Source: Streptomyces scabichelini (GTDB lineage: Bacteria; Actinomycetota; Actinomycetes; Streptomycetales; Streptomycetaceae). From it: DNA of 45,077 nt. This document shows positions 14,724 through 26,010 of this stretch, in pieces; within the stretch, counting starts at the first letter, position 1, and every line of letters starts with the position of its first letter. The translations under genes were made by a program, and so were the position numbers. Under the pieces are notes generated by a model, which was not told where the DNA came from, did not search any database, and saw only the letters and a program-made list of their open reading frames with translations. The stretch covers positions 1 to 45,077 of the forward strand of contig NZ_JAAKZY010000074.1 of the NCBI RefSeq assembly GCF_011045015.1. Direction: 5' to 3'.

Positions 14724-16184
14724 ATGTCCCCCATGAGACGCAGAACCTTCCTCGCCGGGGCGGCCACGGCGATGGCCGCCGGACCGGCCGTACTGGCCAC
14801 CGGCACCCCCGCCTTCGCCGCCGCCCCCGCCTCGCCCGCCGTGACCTTCACCAACCCGATCGCCGCACAGCGCGCCGACCCCCACGTCTTCAAACACACC
14901 GACGGCTACTACTACTTCACCGCCACCGTGCCCGCGTACGACAAGATCGTGATGCGTCGGGCCACCACCCTCCAGGGCCTGTCGACCGCCTCGGAGACCA
15001 CCATCTGGACCAAGCACGCCAGCGGTGAGATGGGAGCCCACATCTGGGCTCCGGAGATCCACTTCATCGACGGCAAGTGGTACGTCTACTTCGCCGCCGG
15101 CTCCACCAGCGACATCTGGAAGATCCGGCCGTACGTCCTGGAGAGCGGCTCCGCCAACCCGCTGACCGGGACCTGGACCGAGAAGGGGCGTATCGCCCTG
15201 CCGCTCGACACCTTCTCGCTCGACGCGACGACCTTCCTGGTGGGCGGCAGCCGCTATCTGAGCTGGGCGCAGAACGACCCGGCCGTGGGCAGCGGAACCA
15301 ACCTCTATCTCGCGAAGCTGTCCAACCCGTGGACCATCTCCGGCACTCCGGTACGGATCTCCACGCCGACGCACGCCTGGGAGACCGTGGGCCACCGGGT
15401 CAACGAGGGGCCGGCGGTGATCCAGCGGAACGGCAAGGTCTTCATGGCCTTCTCCGCCGCCGCCACCGACGCCAACTACTGCCTCGGCCTGCTGACCGCC
15501 TCGGCCTCGGCCGACCTGCTCAACCCGGCGTCCTGGGCGAAGAATTCACAGCCTGTCTTCCGGAGCAACGACGCGACCGGGCAGTACGGTCCCGGCCACA
15601 ACTCCTTCACCGTCTCCGAGGACGGCAAGTCGGACGTACTCGTCTACCACGACCGCAACTACAAGGACATCAGCGGCGACCCGCTCAACGACCCCAACCG
15701 CCGCACCCGCTACCAGAAGCTGTACTGGAACGCCGACGGCACGCCCAACTTCGGCATCCCGGTCGCGGACGGCGTGACCCCGGTCCGCTTCTCCTCGTAC
15801 AACTTCCCGGACCGCTACATCCGCCACTGGGAGTACCGGGCGAAGGTCGAAGCGAACGTCACCAACCTCGCCGACTCACAGTTCCGCCTCGTCACCGGCC
15901 TGGCCGGCAGCGGCACCGTCTCCCTGGAATCGGCGAACTTCCCCGGCTACTACCTCCGCCACAAGAACTACGAGCTGTGGGTGGAGAAGAACGACGGCTC
16001 GACCACCTTCAAGAACGACGCCAGCTTCTCGCGGCGCGCGGGCCTGGCCGACTCCGCGAGCGGCGTCTCCTTCGAGTCGTACAACTTCCCGGGCCGCTAC
16101 ATCCGGCACTACGAGAACCTGCTGTACGTCCAGCCGGTGAGCACCTCACTCGACCGGCAGGACGCGACGTACTACGCGGAGTAG
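14724..16184 (+). CDS. Secreted GH43 arabinofuranosidase with AbfB (CBM42) domain
   Basis: The ATG at 14724 has AGGAG seven bases upstream. A Tat signal (MRRRTFLAG) with an AFA-A cleavage site is followed by the GH43 propeller: D in QRADPHVF, D in FSLDATTF and E in RVNEGPAV. From about residue 350 three AbfB-type repeats (SSYNFPDRYIRHWEY, ESANFPGYYLRHKNY, ESYNFPGRYIRHYEN) form an arabinose-binding CBM42. GH43 plus CBM42 matches the layout known from the exo-1,5-alpha-L-arabinofuranosidase of Streptomyces avermitilis, so that activity is likely. It ends ten bases before the convergent acetyltransferase gene. Confidence 0.93.
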   Translation: MSPMRRRTFLAGAATAMAAGPAVLATGTPAFAAAPASPAVTFTNPIAAQRADPHVFKHTDGYYYFTATVPAYDKIVMRRATTLQGLSTASETTIWTKHASGEMGAHIWAPEIHFIDGKWYVYFAAGSTSDIWKIRPYVLESGSANPLTGTWTEKGRIALPLDTFSLDATTFLVGGSRYLSWAQNDPAVGSGTNLYLAKLSNPWTISGTPVRISTPTHAWETVGHRVNEGPAVIQRNGKVFMAFSAAATDANYCLGLLTASASADLLNPASWAKNSQPVFRSNDATGQYGPGHNSFTVSEDGKSDVLVYHDRNYKDISGDPLNDPNRRTRYQKLYWNADGTPNFGIPVADGVTPVRFSSYNFPDRYIRHWEYRAKVEANVTNLADSQFRLVTGLAGSGTVSLESANFPGYYLRHKNYELWVEKNDGSTTFKNDASFSRRAGLADSASGVSFESYNFPGRYIRHYENLLYVQPVSTSLDRQDATYYAE

Positions 16185-16194
16185 CCGACCCCCC

Positions 16195-17934
16195 TCACCG
16201 GTCTGCCGCCGGCTCCGGGCGGTGGACGCCGCGGGGGCGGTAGCCGAGGGCGTCCGAGCGGCCCAGCAGGTCGGCGAGCAGCCAGATGATGGCCAGCCAC
16301 ATCTCGGTGCCCTGAAGTCCTGGCTCCCGGCCCGGACCCGGATCCGCAGGACCGTGACCGAAGCCGAAGCCCTTGCCGTCCTGCCAGCGGGGCAGGGCGG
16401 CGGCGAGTTGCCGTTCGGCCCAGGCACGTATCTCGGCCGATCGGTAACCGCCGTTGCCCGCGCCGCCCGTACCGAGCTGCCGGGAGCACAGCCACAGCGG
16501 ATGGGCGACGTCCAGCACATTGCAGGCGTTCTCCCGCTCCTCGCCGAAGTGGCGCACATCCCGGGCGTGGTCGAGGACCGCGTCCACGACCCGCTCGGGA
16601 TGCGGCACCGGGAGCCCGAACTGGGCGAACGACCCGCGCGTCAGCCGGTAGTAGCCGTTGACGACCTGGAGCCGCCCGGCGTCGGGCGAGGGGCTGCCCC
16701 ACATACCGGTCCAGGGATCGGCCCTGGTCAGCAGCCAGCCGAACAGCGCCTCCAACGTGCCAGGTTCGAGGCCGGGACCGGTATCACCTGAGGCCGCGTG
16801 CCGCAGGTTCCAGTGGGCCGCCGTGGCCCAGGAGTCGATCCACGCCCCGGCACCCCACGCACCGTCCCGCCACGGCAATCGCCCCAGCCGCGCGACGAGC
16901 TGCCGCGCGGTCATCTCCCGCACCCCGCGCACCGGATGGGGGAAGGAGGTGCCGAGCAGGTCGAGGGCGTAGCCGACGGACAGTACGTGGTACAGGGCCG
17001 CACCTTCGCCGATGAAGCCGTCCGCCGCCTCGTCCGCCGCCGTCTTGTCCGTCGTCGGCAGCGGCTCGTCGAACTCCGGTACCAGCCCGGTGTACGGGTC
17101 CTGGATGCCCCTCAGCCGCTCGCCGTGCTCCTCGGCGGTCAACTGCCCGGGGGCGGCGCCCAGCAGCAGGTCGGCGATCTCGATGGCGTCGCAGTGCGCC
17201 CGTACGGTGGGCTTCTCCCCGGGGCGGTCGGCGTACCGTTCGCCGTCCCAGCACCGGTCGAGGATGTCGGCGGCCTGAGCGCGGGCGGTGTCGGCGAACC
17301 GGGCCAGGGCATCACCGGCACGGTCCGCGGCGGCCGGCCGCACAGCGCTGTCCCGTCCCACAGCGCTGTCCCGTCGGTCGCGTAGCGGCCGTGCCGGATT
17401 GCCGGCGGCCACCGTCCAGTCCGGCAGATCCCTGGTGACCACCGCGCCCGCGCCGATCACGCAGTGATCGCCGATGGTCACCCCGTCCACCACGACCACG
17501 TGCGAGCCGATCCACACGTCGTCGCCGACAGTGATCCCCCTGCTGGTGAGGGGCTGTTGGAACACCGGCCGGTCGGGGGCCATGGAGTGGTTGAAGCCGA
17601 GCAGTGAGGTGTGCGCACCGATCCGTACACCGTTCCCCAGCGCGACGGTGCCGCGCACCACGGTGAACGGGTTCAGCGTGCAGTCCGTCCCGGTCGTCAA
17701 CTCCCCGGTGACATAGGCATGCGCGGCGATGTACGAATCGTCCCCGAGCCGCAGCCGGTCCGTGAACACCGCCGCGGACTCGGCGACGTAACACCGCTCG
17801 CCGGTCTCCCGGTCCCCGCCGATCGCCTCCTGCCGCTTCCGCTGCCCGCCGCGCTGCTCCTCGGACGCCTCGGCGGCGAACAGCCAGGGGCAGTGGTCGA
17901 AGTACCGTGCGGCCTGCCACGATTCGGAATCCAT
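16195..17934 (-). CDS. Left-handed beta-helix acetyltransferase fused to a toroid-like domain
   Basis: The 579-residue protein begins with a short leader, then a hexapeptide-repeat acetyltransferase (about 55-200) ending in VGDDVWIGSHVVVVDGVTIG and GAGAVVTRDLP, a maltose/galactose O-acetyltransferase-like active-site layout. A linker holding a duplicated RDSAV unit leads to a helical domain (about 215-570) with aromatic motifs such as GAWGAGAWIDSWATAAHWNL, which resembles an (alpha/alpha)6 barrel. Acetyl transfer to a sugar or lipid combined with a barrel that binds or cuts glycans is plausible, but the substrate is unknown. No good ribosome binding site precedes the ATG, and a 17-bp duplication lies immediately upstream. 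Confidence 0.75.
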   Translation of the reverse strand: MDSESWQAARYFDHCPWLFAAEASEEQRGGQRKRQEAIGGDRETGERCYVAESAAVFTDRLRLGDDSYIAAHAYVTGELTTGTDCTLNPFTVVRGTVALGNGVRIGAHTSLLGFNHSMAPDRPVFQQPLTSRGITVGDDVWIGSHVVVVDGVTIGDHCVIGAGAVVTRDLPDWTVAAGNPARPLRDRRDSAVGRDSAVRPAAADRAGDALARFADTARAQAADILDRCWDGERYADRPGEKPTVRAHCDAIEIADLLLGAAPGQLTAEEHGERLRGIQDPYTGLVPEFDEPLPTTDKTAADEAADGFIGEGAALYHVLSVGYALDLLGTSFPHPVRGVREMTARQLVARLGRLPWRDGAWGAGAWIDSWATAAHWNLRHAASGDTGPGLEPGTLEALFGWLLTRADPWTGMWGSPSPDAGRLQVVNGYYRLTRGSFAQFGLPVPHPERVVDAVLDHARDVRHFGEERENACNVLDVAHPLWLCSRQLGTGGAGNGGYRSAEIRAWAERQLAAALPRWQDGKGFGFGHGPADPGPGREPGLQGTEMWLAIIWLLADLLGRSDALGYRPRGVHRPEPAADR

Positions 17935-17968
17935 GGCCGGAACATTACGACGGCCGGAACATTACGAC
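17935..17968. repeat. 17-bp tandem duplication between two genes
   Basis: The unit ggccggaacattacgac occurs at 17935-17951 and 17952-17968. It covers the stop codon of the phytase-like gene and the bases just before the acetyltransferase ATG, and leaves the latter without an obvious Shine-Dalgarno sequence. Confidence 0.85.
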
Positions 17969-19173
17969 GGGGCGAAGCGCAGCCCCGAACGGACGGACAG
18001 CAGATGGAACTTGGTGACGCTGCCGTTGAAGCCGAAGTTGTCGTCGGCGACGAGGACGAGCGAGCGGGAGCCGTCGGGCAGGGTCGGCCCCCAGGTCATG
18101 CCCTCGACGTTGTCGGCGTCGATGCCGGAGGTGGTGAAGTCGTACAGCAGCTTCTTCGGCATCGGCTTCTCGGAACCGGACAGGGCCTCTTTGCCGCTGA
18201 CGTCCGTCGCGCCGATGGTGCTGGTCCAGTACAGCCGGATGGCGAAGCCGACGCCGGAGGCGAAGGACCGCTCGACGGTGAGGTAGTCGGTGCCGTTGAT
18301 CGCGAGGATCTCGGAGACGCCCCGGTCCGCGGAGTACGTACCGACCGGGGCGGGCAGCGGGGCGGTGGGCGCGTCGGAGATCGGGTCGACCTCGTAGACG
18401 TGCTCGGCCCGCGGCGCGCCGGACTTGCGGTCCATCACCAGCAGTCGGGACGGACTCTTGGTCGTGAGTCCGGCGGCGGGGCCGTCCTGGACGAGGGCGT
18501 TCTCCGTGATGGTGACGGCTTTGCTGCCGTCCGGGGAGAGCGTGAGCCCTTCGAGGGCCTGGTTGTTGCGGACCCCGGCGGTGAGCGTGCCCGAGGCGGA
18601 CCTGACCGGTGCGTACGCCTTGGGCAACGGCAGTTCGCGTACGTACCCGCCGGAGGTGGTCGTCTCGCGGACGAAGGCGGGCTGTCCGGAGTTCGAGGCG
18701 CCCTCGCTGGTCCACAGCAGGCTCTTGCCGCCCGGCGTCCAGCGGATCGCCTCGGGGTCGGCCGCCTTGGCCGCGAAGGGTTCGCCGGTGGTGTCGTCGA
18801 GCACCGTCAGACCGTCGAGGGCCGGCTTGTCGTCGGCGAAGGCGGCGCCGTCGAGCGGCAGGCGGAGGGTGTAGAAGCGGGCCTTGCCGTTCTCCGAACG
18901 GTCGTCGCTGACGGCCGCGTACGCACCGGATTTCCGGTCGTAGTCGATCCCGGACAGCCCCCCGAACGGCATGCCGAACTCCGTCGTCCCGGCGGGCACG
19001 GTGAGGGTGTCGAGCAGACGCACGGCCTGCGGCCTCTTGGCGGTGTCCGCCCCGGTGACCGCTCCGGTCTCCGCCGCGAACCCGTCCGTGAGGGACAGGC
19101 TGCCGAGGAGTCCGGCCACGGTGAGGGCGCCGAGGAACGCGCGTCCGCGGCGCGCTCGGGGTCTGTGTCGCAT
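17962..19173 (-). CDS. Secreted esterase-like phytase-family protein
   Basis: This 403-residue protein has a Sec- or Tat-like signal with an arginine-rich front (RHRPRARRGR) and a hydrophobic core. It belongs to the esterase-like-activity-of-phytase family (PF13449 type), a beta-propeller marked by GGLSGIDYD, NNQALEGLTLSPDG and a final NVEGMTWGP followed by VLVADDNFG. Members are secreted calcium-dependent phosphatases or esterases, mostly uncharacterised. AAGGAC lies six bases before the ATG. The stop codon lies within a 17-bp tandem duplication that reaches the next gene. A role in organic phosphate use is inferred from the family only. Confidence 0.85.
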   Translation of the reverse strand: MRHRPRARRGRAFLGALTVAGLLGSLSLTDGFAAETGAVTGADTAKRPQAVRLLDTLTVPAGTTEFGMPFGGLSGIDYDRKSGAYAAVSDDRSENGKARFYTLRLPLDGAAFADDKPALDGLTVLDDTTGEPFAAKAADPEAIRWTPGGKSLLWTSEGASNSGQPAFVRETTTSGGYVRELPLPKAYAPVRSASGTLTAGVRNNQALEGLTLSPDGSKAVTITENALVQDGPAAGLTTKSPSRLLVMDRKSGAPRAEHVYEVDPISDAPTAPLPAPVGTYSADRGVSEILAINGTDYLTVERSFASGVGFAIRLYWTSTIGATDVSGKEALSGSEKPMPKKLLYDFTTSGIDADNVEGMTWGPTLPDGSRSLVLVADDNFGFNGSVTKFHLLSVRSGLRFAPS

Positions 19174-19218
19174 GGGTGTCCTTCCGGAGGGCAGTGAGTG
19201 GATAGGCCGCGGCAGTCG

Positions 19219-20154
19219 TCAGAGTGAGGCGGCGACCTCCGCGGTCGCGCCCCGCCGCTTCCGCCGCCAGGCGTACACCGCGAGTGCGACCAGCGTCAGC
19301 GCGTACGGAATCGTCGACACCAGCTGCGGCGGCACGTCCAGCGTGCCGAGCTGTACGGCCAGGGCCTCCGCCGCGCCGAAGCCGAGCGCCGCGAGGAAGA
19401 CGCCCCAGGGCCGCAGCCCGCCGAGGAAGACGGCGGCGAGGGCGATGAAGCCGCGGCCGGCCGTCATGTCCCGTACGAAGAAGGACACGTAGCCCATGCT
19501 GAGGAAGACACCGGCGAGTCCGGCGAGCGCGCCGCTTAGGGCGAGCCCCGCGTACTGCACGCGCCGTACCGGAATCCCCACCGACGCGGCGGCGTCCGGC
19601 ATCTCGCCGACCGCCCGCAGGTGGAAGCCGAAGCGCGTCCGGTAGAACAGCCAGGCGACGAACGGAGCGGCCAGGAAGGCCAGCCAGGTGACCATGTTCT
19701 GACCGCTCACCACATCGCCGACCACCGGGATGCTCTCGATGCCGGGCAGCGTGACCGTCGGCAGGGTGCCGCTCTTGAGGCCGGAGGTGCCGCCCTTGTC
19801 GTCGAGGAGCGTGTAGACGGCGAACGCCGTGCCGCCGGAGGCGAGCAGGTTGAGGCCGATCCCCGCGATGATGACGTCGGCGCCCAGCTCCAGGCGCAGC
19901 GCGGCGAGCAGCAGGCCGAGAAGCGCGGCCACCCCCACTCCGCTTGCCGCACCGGCTGCGACGGAGCCGCTGTATCCGGCGACCAGGGCACCCGTGCAGG
20001 CGGCGCTCAGCATCTGGCCCTCCAGGGCGATGTTGCTGATGCCGGCGCGTTCGGCGACCAGGCCGCCGATGGCGGCGAGCAGGTACGGGGTGGCGACCCG
20101 CAGCACGGCCGCCAGGAAGGCGCTGCTGAGGACGACGTCGACGACGGAGTTCAT
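19219..20154 (-). CDS. ABC transporter permease, nucleoside type (YufQ/BranchedChain family), second subunit
   Basis: The 311-residue membrane protein contains about eight transmembrane segments and the family signatures VAERAGISNIALEGQML and GADVIIAGIGLNLLASG, which mark the inner-membrane subunits of BMP-dependent nucleoside importers. ATGA overlap with the preceding permease gene shows translational coupling. It is the last gene of the four-gene transport operon. A terminal basic stretch (RRKRRG) is cytoplasmic. The function as half of the translocation channel is secure; substrate identity comes from the operon context. Confidence 0.92.
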   Translation of the reverse strand: MNSVVDVVLSSAFLAAVLRVATPYLLAAIGGLVAERAGISNIALEGQMLSAACTGALVAGYSGSVAAGAASGVGVAALLGLLLAALRLELGADVIIAGIGLNLLASGGTAFAVYTLLDDKGGTSGLKSGTLPTVTLPGIESIPVVGDVVSGQNMVTWLAFLAAPFVAWLFYRTRFGFHLRAVGEMPDAAASVGIPVRRVQYAGLALSGALAGLAGVFLSMGYVSFFVRDMTAGRGFIALAAVFLGGLRPWGVFLAALGFGAAEALAVQLGTLDVPPQLVSTIPYALTLVALAVYAWRRKRRGATAEVAASL

Positions 20155-21259
20155 CGGGCGCCCACCTGCTTCCGCGCGATCCGGCGCTTGAGCAGGTCCG
20201 GCAGGGCCTGCGCGGTGACCAGCAGCACGATGACCGCCTGGATGACCACCACGATCTCGGTGCCCACGTCCGTCTGCTGTTCCATGATGTCTCCCCCGGA
20301 ACGGAGGTACGAGTAGAAGAGCCCGGCGACCACGACGACCAGCGGATTGTTGCGGGCCAGCAGGGCCACCACGATCCCTTCGAAGGCGAGGCTGCCGGCC
20401 AGGCCCGGTTCCAGCCGGCCGTACACGCCCTGTACGAGGTGTGCTCCGGCGAGCCCGGCGACGGCGCCGCCGATGACGAAGCTCCACTCGATGGCCCGGG
20501 GCACCTTGATGCCGCCGTACTCGGCGAAGTCGGGGTTGGAGCCGGTCATCCGGATGCGGTAGCCGAGCGGGGTGCGGGTGATCAGCAGCCACAGTGCGAC
20601 GGCGGTCAGCAGCATCAGGAAGAGGCCCACATTGGCGCGGCCCAGGGGGACGCCGAACCACTCCTGGAGCGGGGTGAGGGCGGAGTCCGGCCGGATGGGC
20701 CCGGAGTGGACGGCGCTGCTGCCGGGCTGCTTCAGCGGGCCGTTGACCAGGTAGTCGTAGACGCGGACGACGATGGCGTTGAGCATCAGCGTGGCCACGA
20801 TCTCGTTGGCGCCGAGGCGTGCCTTCATCGAGCCCGGCACCAGGCCCATCCCGGCGCCCGCCGCGGCAGCCGCGACGAGCGGGACGAGCACGGCGGCGAC
20901 CGGCGGCAACGGCAGGAAGATCGCGACGGTGGCGGCCGCCAACGCCCCCGCGTACAGCTGGCTTTCGGCGCCCAGGCTGATCTGCCGGGCCCGGAAGGGG
21001 ATGGCCACCGACAGTCCGAGCAGGGTGAGGGTGGTGGCGTCCTCCAGCCAGCGGCCGACGCGGAAGGAGCGCTCCAGCGGGCCGGTGAGGAGTGCCTCGT
21101 ATGCGCGGACCGGGTCCTTGCCGGTGGCGAGCATGACGAGGAAGCCGACGACGAGGGCGGCCAGGACGGTGGCCAGGGTCATGCTGAGGTCGACGGCGAA
21201 GTCGCGGCGGCGGGTGGCGCGGAACTCCCGGCGGTCCTCGGTCTCGACGAGGGTGGCGG

Positions 21260-21263
<4 letters not shown>
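20151..21263 (-). CDS. ABC transporter permease, nucleoside type (YufP-like), first subunit
   Basis: This 370-residue membrane protein starts with a basic cytoplasmic leader (TEDRREFRATRRRDFA) followed by several hydrophobic segments. GANEIVATLMLNAIVV and GSNPDFAEYGGIKV are characteristic of the YufP branch of sugar/nucleoside permeases. Start and stop overlap both neighbours as ATGA. It pairs with the following permease to form the channel of a predicted purine or pyrimidine nucleoside importer. Confidence 0.92.
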
Positions 21264-22852
<1,589 letters not shown>

Positions 22853-22868
22853 CTCAAGGCCGTTCGGG

Positions 22869-23966
22869 CTAGAAGGCGCTGGGGACCGTGGCGGAACCGG
22901 ACTTGACCTTGTCGGCGGCCGACTGAAGTTCGGTACGGATCTTCTCCGGCACCAGCTCCCGGAAGTGGTCGTCGTCCACGTAGCCCACGGCGTCGTCGGC
23001 GAGGCCCACCGTGTCGACGGCGCCGTACTTCAGGGAGTCCTCCTGGTCCGCGCGCGCCGCCTTGTAGAGGGCGGTGCCGACGTTCTTGAGGATGGAGGTG
23101 ACGACGGTGTCCTTCTGGGCCTGGTCGGTGAGGGTCCGGTACTGGTCGGAGTCGACGCCGAAGGTGTACCGCTTCGCGGTGACCGCCGACTCGAAAGTGC
23201 CCAGTCCGGAGAGTCCGGCGACCGGCCACACCAACGCGGCGCCCTGGCCGTACATGGCGGTGGAGATCTCCTTCCCCTTTGCGGGATCACCGAACGGCTT
23301 GTCGCCGCCCACGTACTGCACGAGCACATCGGAGTTCTTTCCGCCCGCGTCCTTGAATCCGGCCTTGAAACCGACGACGAAGTCCTCGATCACCGGGGTC
23401 TTCACGCCACCGATGACACCGACCTTCCTCGCGGATTCGGCCCCCTTGAGCGCTTTCTCGGCCACCAGCTTCTCGGCGAGGAATCCGGCGAGATATCCGC
23501 CCTCGTTCTGCTTGAAGGTCACGGAGTACACGTTCTCGCACTTGTTGGAACACGTGCCGTTCGCACCGCTGTAGTCGACGGGCGCGTCGAACACCCAGAA
23601 CTTCTTGTCCGGGTATTGCGGGGCGAGATCACCGATGAAGTCCGTGACCTCGAAGGTGCCTGAGGCGAGGATGTCGTAGTCGTCGGCCGCGGCGGCGTCC
23701 TCGAATCCGGGCTGCCACTTGGTGCGGTCGGAGCCCAGTTCAACCACCTTGAGCTCATAGTCCAGATCCTTCTGACCCTTCTTCAGACCCTCGTGGGCGG
23801 AGTCGAAGAACGACTTGTCGCCGAGCCCGCCATTGATCACCAATTTGATGCGCGGCTTGCCGGACCCGCCCGCACCGGACTCCTCTCCGCCCCCACCAGA
23901 ACCCCCGCACGCGGTCACCGCGAGCATCGCCGCCACCATGAGGGCGGCACTTCTTGCGTATCGCAT
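22869..23966 (-). CDS. BMP-family nucleoside-binding lipoprotein
   Basis: From the ATG at 23966 (AGGAG seven bases upstream; another ATG at 23969) the protein has 365 residues. A signal peptide ends in the lipobox VTAC with the lipidated cysteine at 20, followed by a glycine-rich tether. The mature part is a periplasmic-binding fold of the BMP/PnrA family (KLVINGGLGDKSFFDSAHEG at its start), the receptor for purine nucleosides in related systems. It opens the transport operon, and the LacI-type palindrome CAAAACGTTTTG lies 74 bases before the start. Purine nucleosides are the likely ligand, supported by the phosphorylase and deaminase genes next door. Confidence 0.93.
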   Translation of the reverse strand: MRYARSAALMVAAMLAVTACGGSGGGGEESGAGGSGKPRIKLVINGGLGDKSFFDSAHEGLKKGQKDLDYELKVVELGSDRTKWQPGFEDAAAADDYDILASGTFEVTDFIGDLAPQYPDKKFWVFDAPVDYSGANGTCSNKCENVYSVTFKQNEGGYLAGFLAEKLVAEKALKGAESARKVGVIGGVKTPVIEDFVVGFKAGFKDAGGKNSDVLVQYVGGDKPFGDPAKGKEISTAMYGQGAALVWPVAGLSGLGTFESAVTAKRYTFGVDSDQYRTLTDQAQKDTVVTSILKNVGTALYKAARADQEDSLKYGAVDTVGLADDAVGYVDDDHFRELVPEKIRTELQSAADKVKSGSATVPSAF

Positions 23967-23985
23967 CATTGATCTCCTGATCTTT

Positions 23986-24015
23986 GAGTTACAGGTCCGT
24001 GAGTTACAGGTCCGG
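23986..24015. repeat. 15-bp direct repeat in the BMP leader
   Basis: gagttacaggtccgt (23986-24000) is followed directly by gagttacaggtccgg (24001-24015). It lies in the probable 5' untranslated region of the BMP gene. No function is evident. Confidence 0.75.
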
Positions 24016-24039
24016 CGGATGCGTTGACAGTAGGAACTG

Positions 24040-24051
24040 CAAAACGTTTTG
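24040..24051. promoter_or_regulatory. LacI-family operator CAAAACGTTTTG upstream of the transport operon
   Basis: This perfect 12-bp palindrome with a central CG is the classic LacI/GalR operator form. The same 12 bases occur at 28552-28563 before the deaminase-LacI operon, and a LacI gene lies between the two sites. Confidence 0.85.
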
Positions 24052-24093
24052 GCTATGCTGCCGGGTTTCCGTCTCATTTCCTCCGGGGGAAAT

Positions 24094-25157
<1,064 letters not shown>

Positions 25158-25158
<1 letters not shown>

Positions 25159-25907
25159 CACAGTTCCGCCCCCGCGAGCCAGTGCACCAGGCGGTCCCAC
25201 AGTTCCGCGTATCCGTCCCAGGCCAGGAACGGTGGCGGTGCCCAGTGCGGTGCCACGTCGGAGGTGAACGCCGCGGATCTGCCCGTGCCGTGGTCGCCGA
25301 CGACGAGCAGCGGGTGTCCGGCGCACTCGGCCAGCAGTGACGCCTCCGGCCGCGCCGTGACCTCGTTGAGGCCGAGCAGCGCGGGCCAGGAACGCTCAAG
25401 TCCTCGTACGATCCCGTGCTTGCCCACCACCTCGGGCGTGGCACCGGCCGGCAGCTCCACCCGGTCGTCGCGGTCGGCGATCAGCACCGGCATGGCCGCG
25501 GCGAGCGGAGTACGCCCCCAGCGCGCGCGGGCGTCGATGCCGCTGAACGTCAGGTAGCCGCCGATCATCAGCACCCCGCCGCCCCGCTCCACGAACGCGC
25601 GCACCAGCTCCGAGCGGTCGGGGGAGGGCACGGAACGGCTGAAGGTCTCGGGCGGCAGCTGGAAGCTGTTGGCGCCCACATCGCTGATGACCACGACGTC
25701 GTACGCGTCGAAGCCGTCGGCCGAGTCCGGGACCCGGGTGGGGATCTCGTGCGAGGGGACGTACGTCACCTCGTGGCCGCGCGAGCGCAGCGCGTCGAGG
25801 AAGACGCCGCCGCCCTCGGTGTACTCCGCGGTGTGGAAGGCGTCGAAGCCCTTTTGATGGACCGTGTACGTGAACCAGGACTCGCCGACGACGAGGACTC
25901 TGGGCAT
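25158..25907 (-). CDS. Glutamine amidotransferase-like protein (GATase1-like/DUF1355 type)
   Basis: The 249-residue protein matches cytoplasmic proteins of the class I glutamine amidotransferase-like fold: VLVVGESWFTYTVHQKGFD at the start, YDVVVISDVGANSF, GGGVLMIGGYLTFSGIDARA, a DDRVELP loop and a terminal VGDHGTGRSAAFTSD. The nucleophilic cysteine expected in the elbow of true amidotransferases reads as glycine-rich MIGGY, so glutaminase activity is doubtful. Its stop overlaps the phosphorylase start. The position between LacI and the phosphorylase suggests a role in nucleoside or sugar catabolism, but none is known to me. Confidence 0.78.
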
Positions 25908-26010
25908 GTCTGACCGACCGCCTTTCCGGGGCAGGGCATGGGGGTATGGCCGCGTGGCACGGCGGGTCCGTACGCGCGGTGGTGGGCGAAGCGAACTCAG
26001 GCGAAGGAAC

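Noticed and set aside
24013..24050. TTGACA at 24013-24018 on the plus strand as a promoter.
   Set aside because: No -10 element follows at 16-19 bp, and no plus-strand gene lies downstream.
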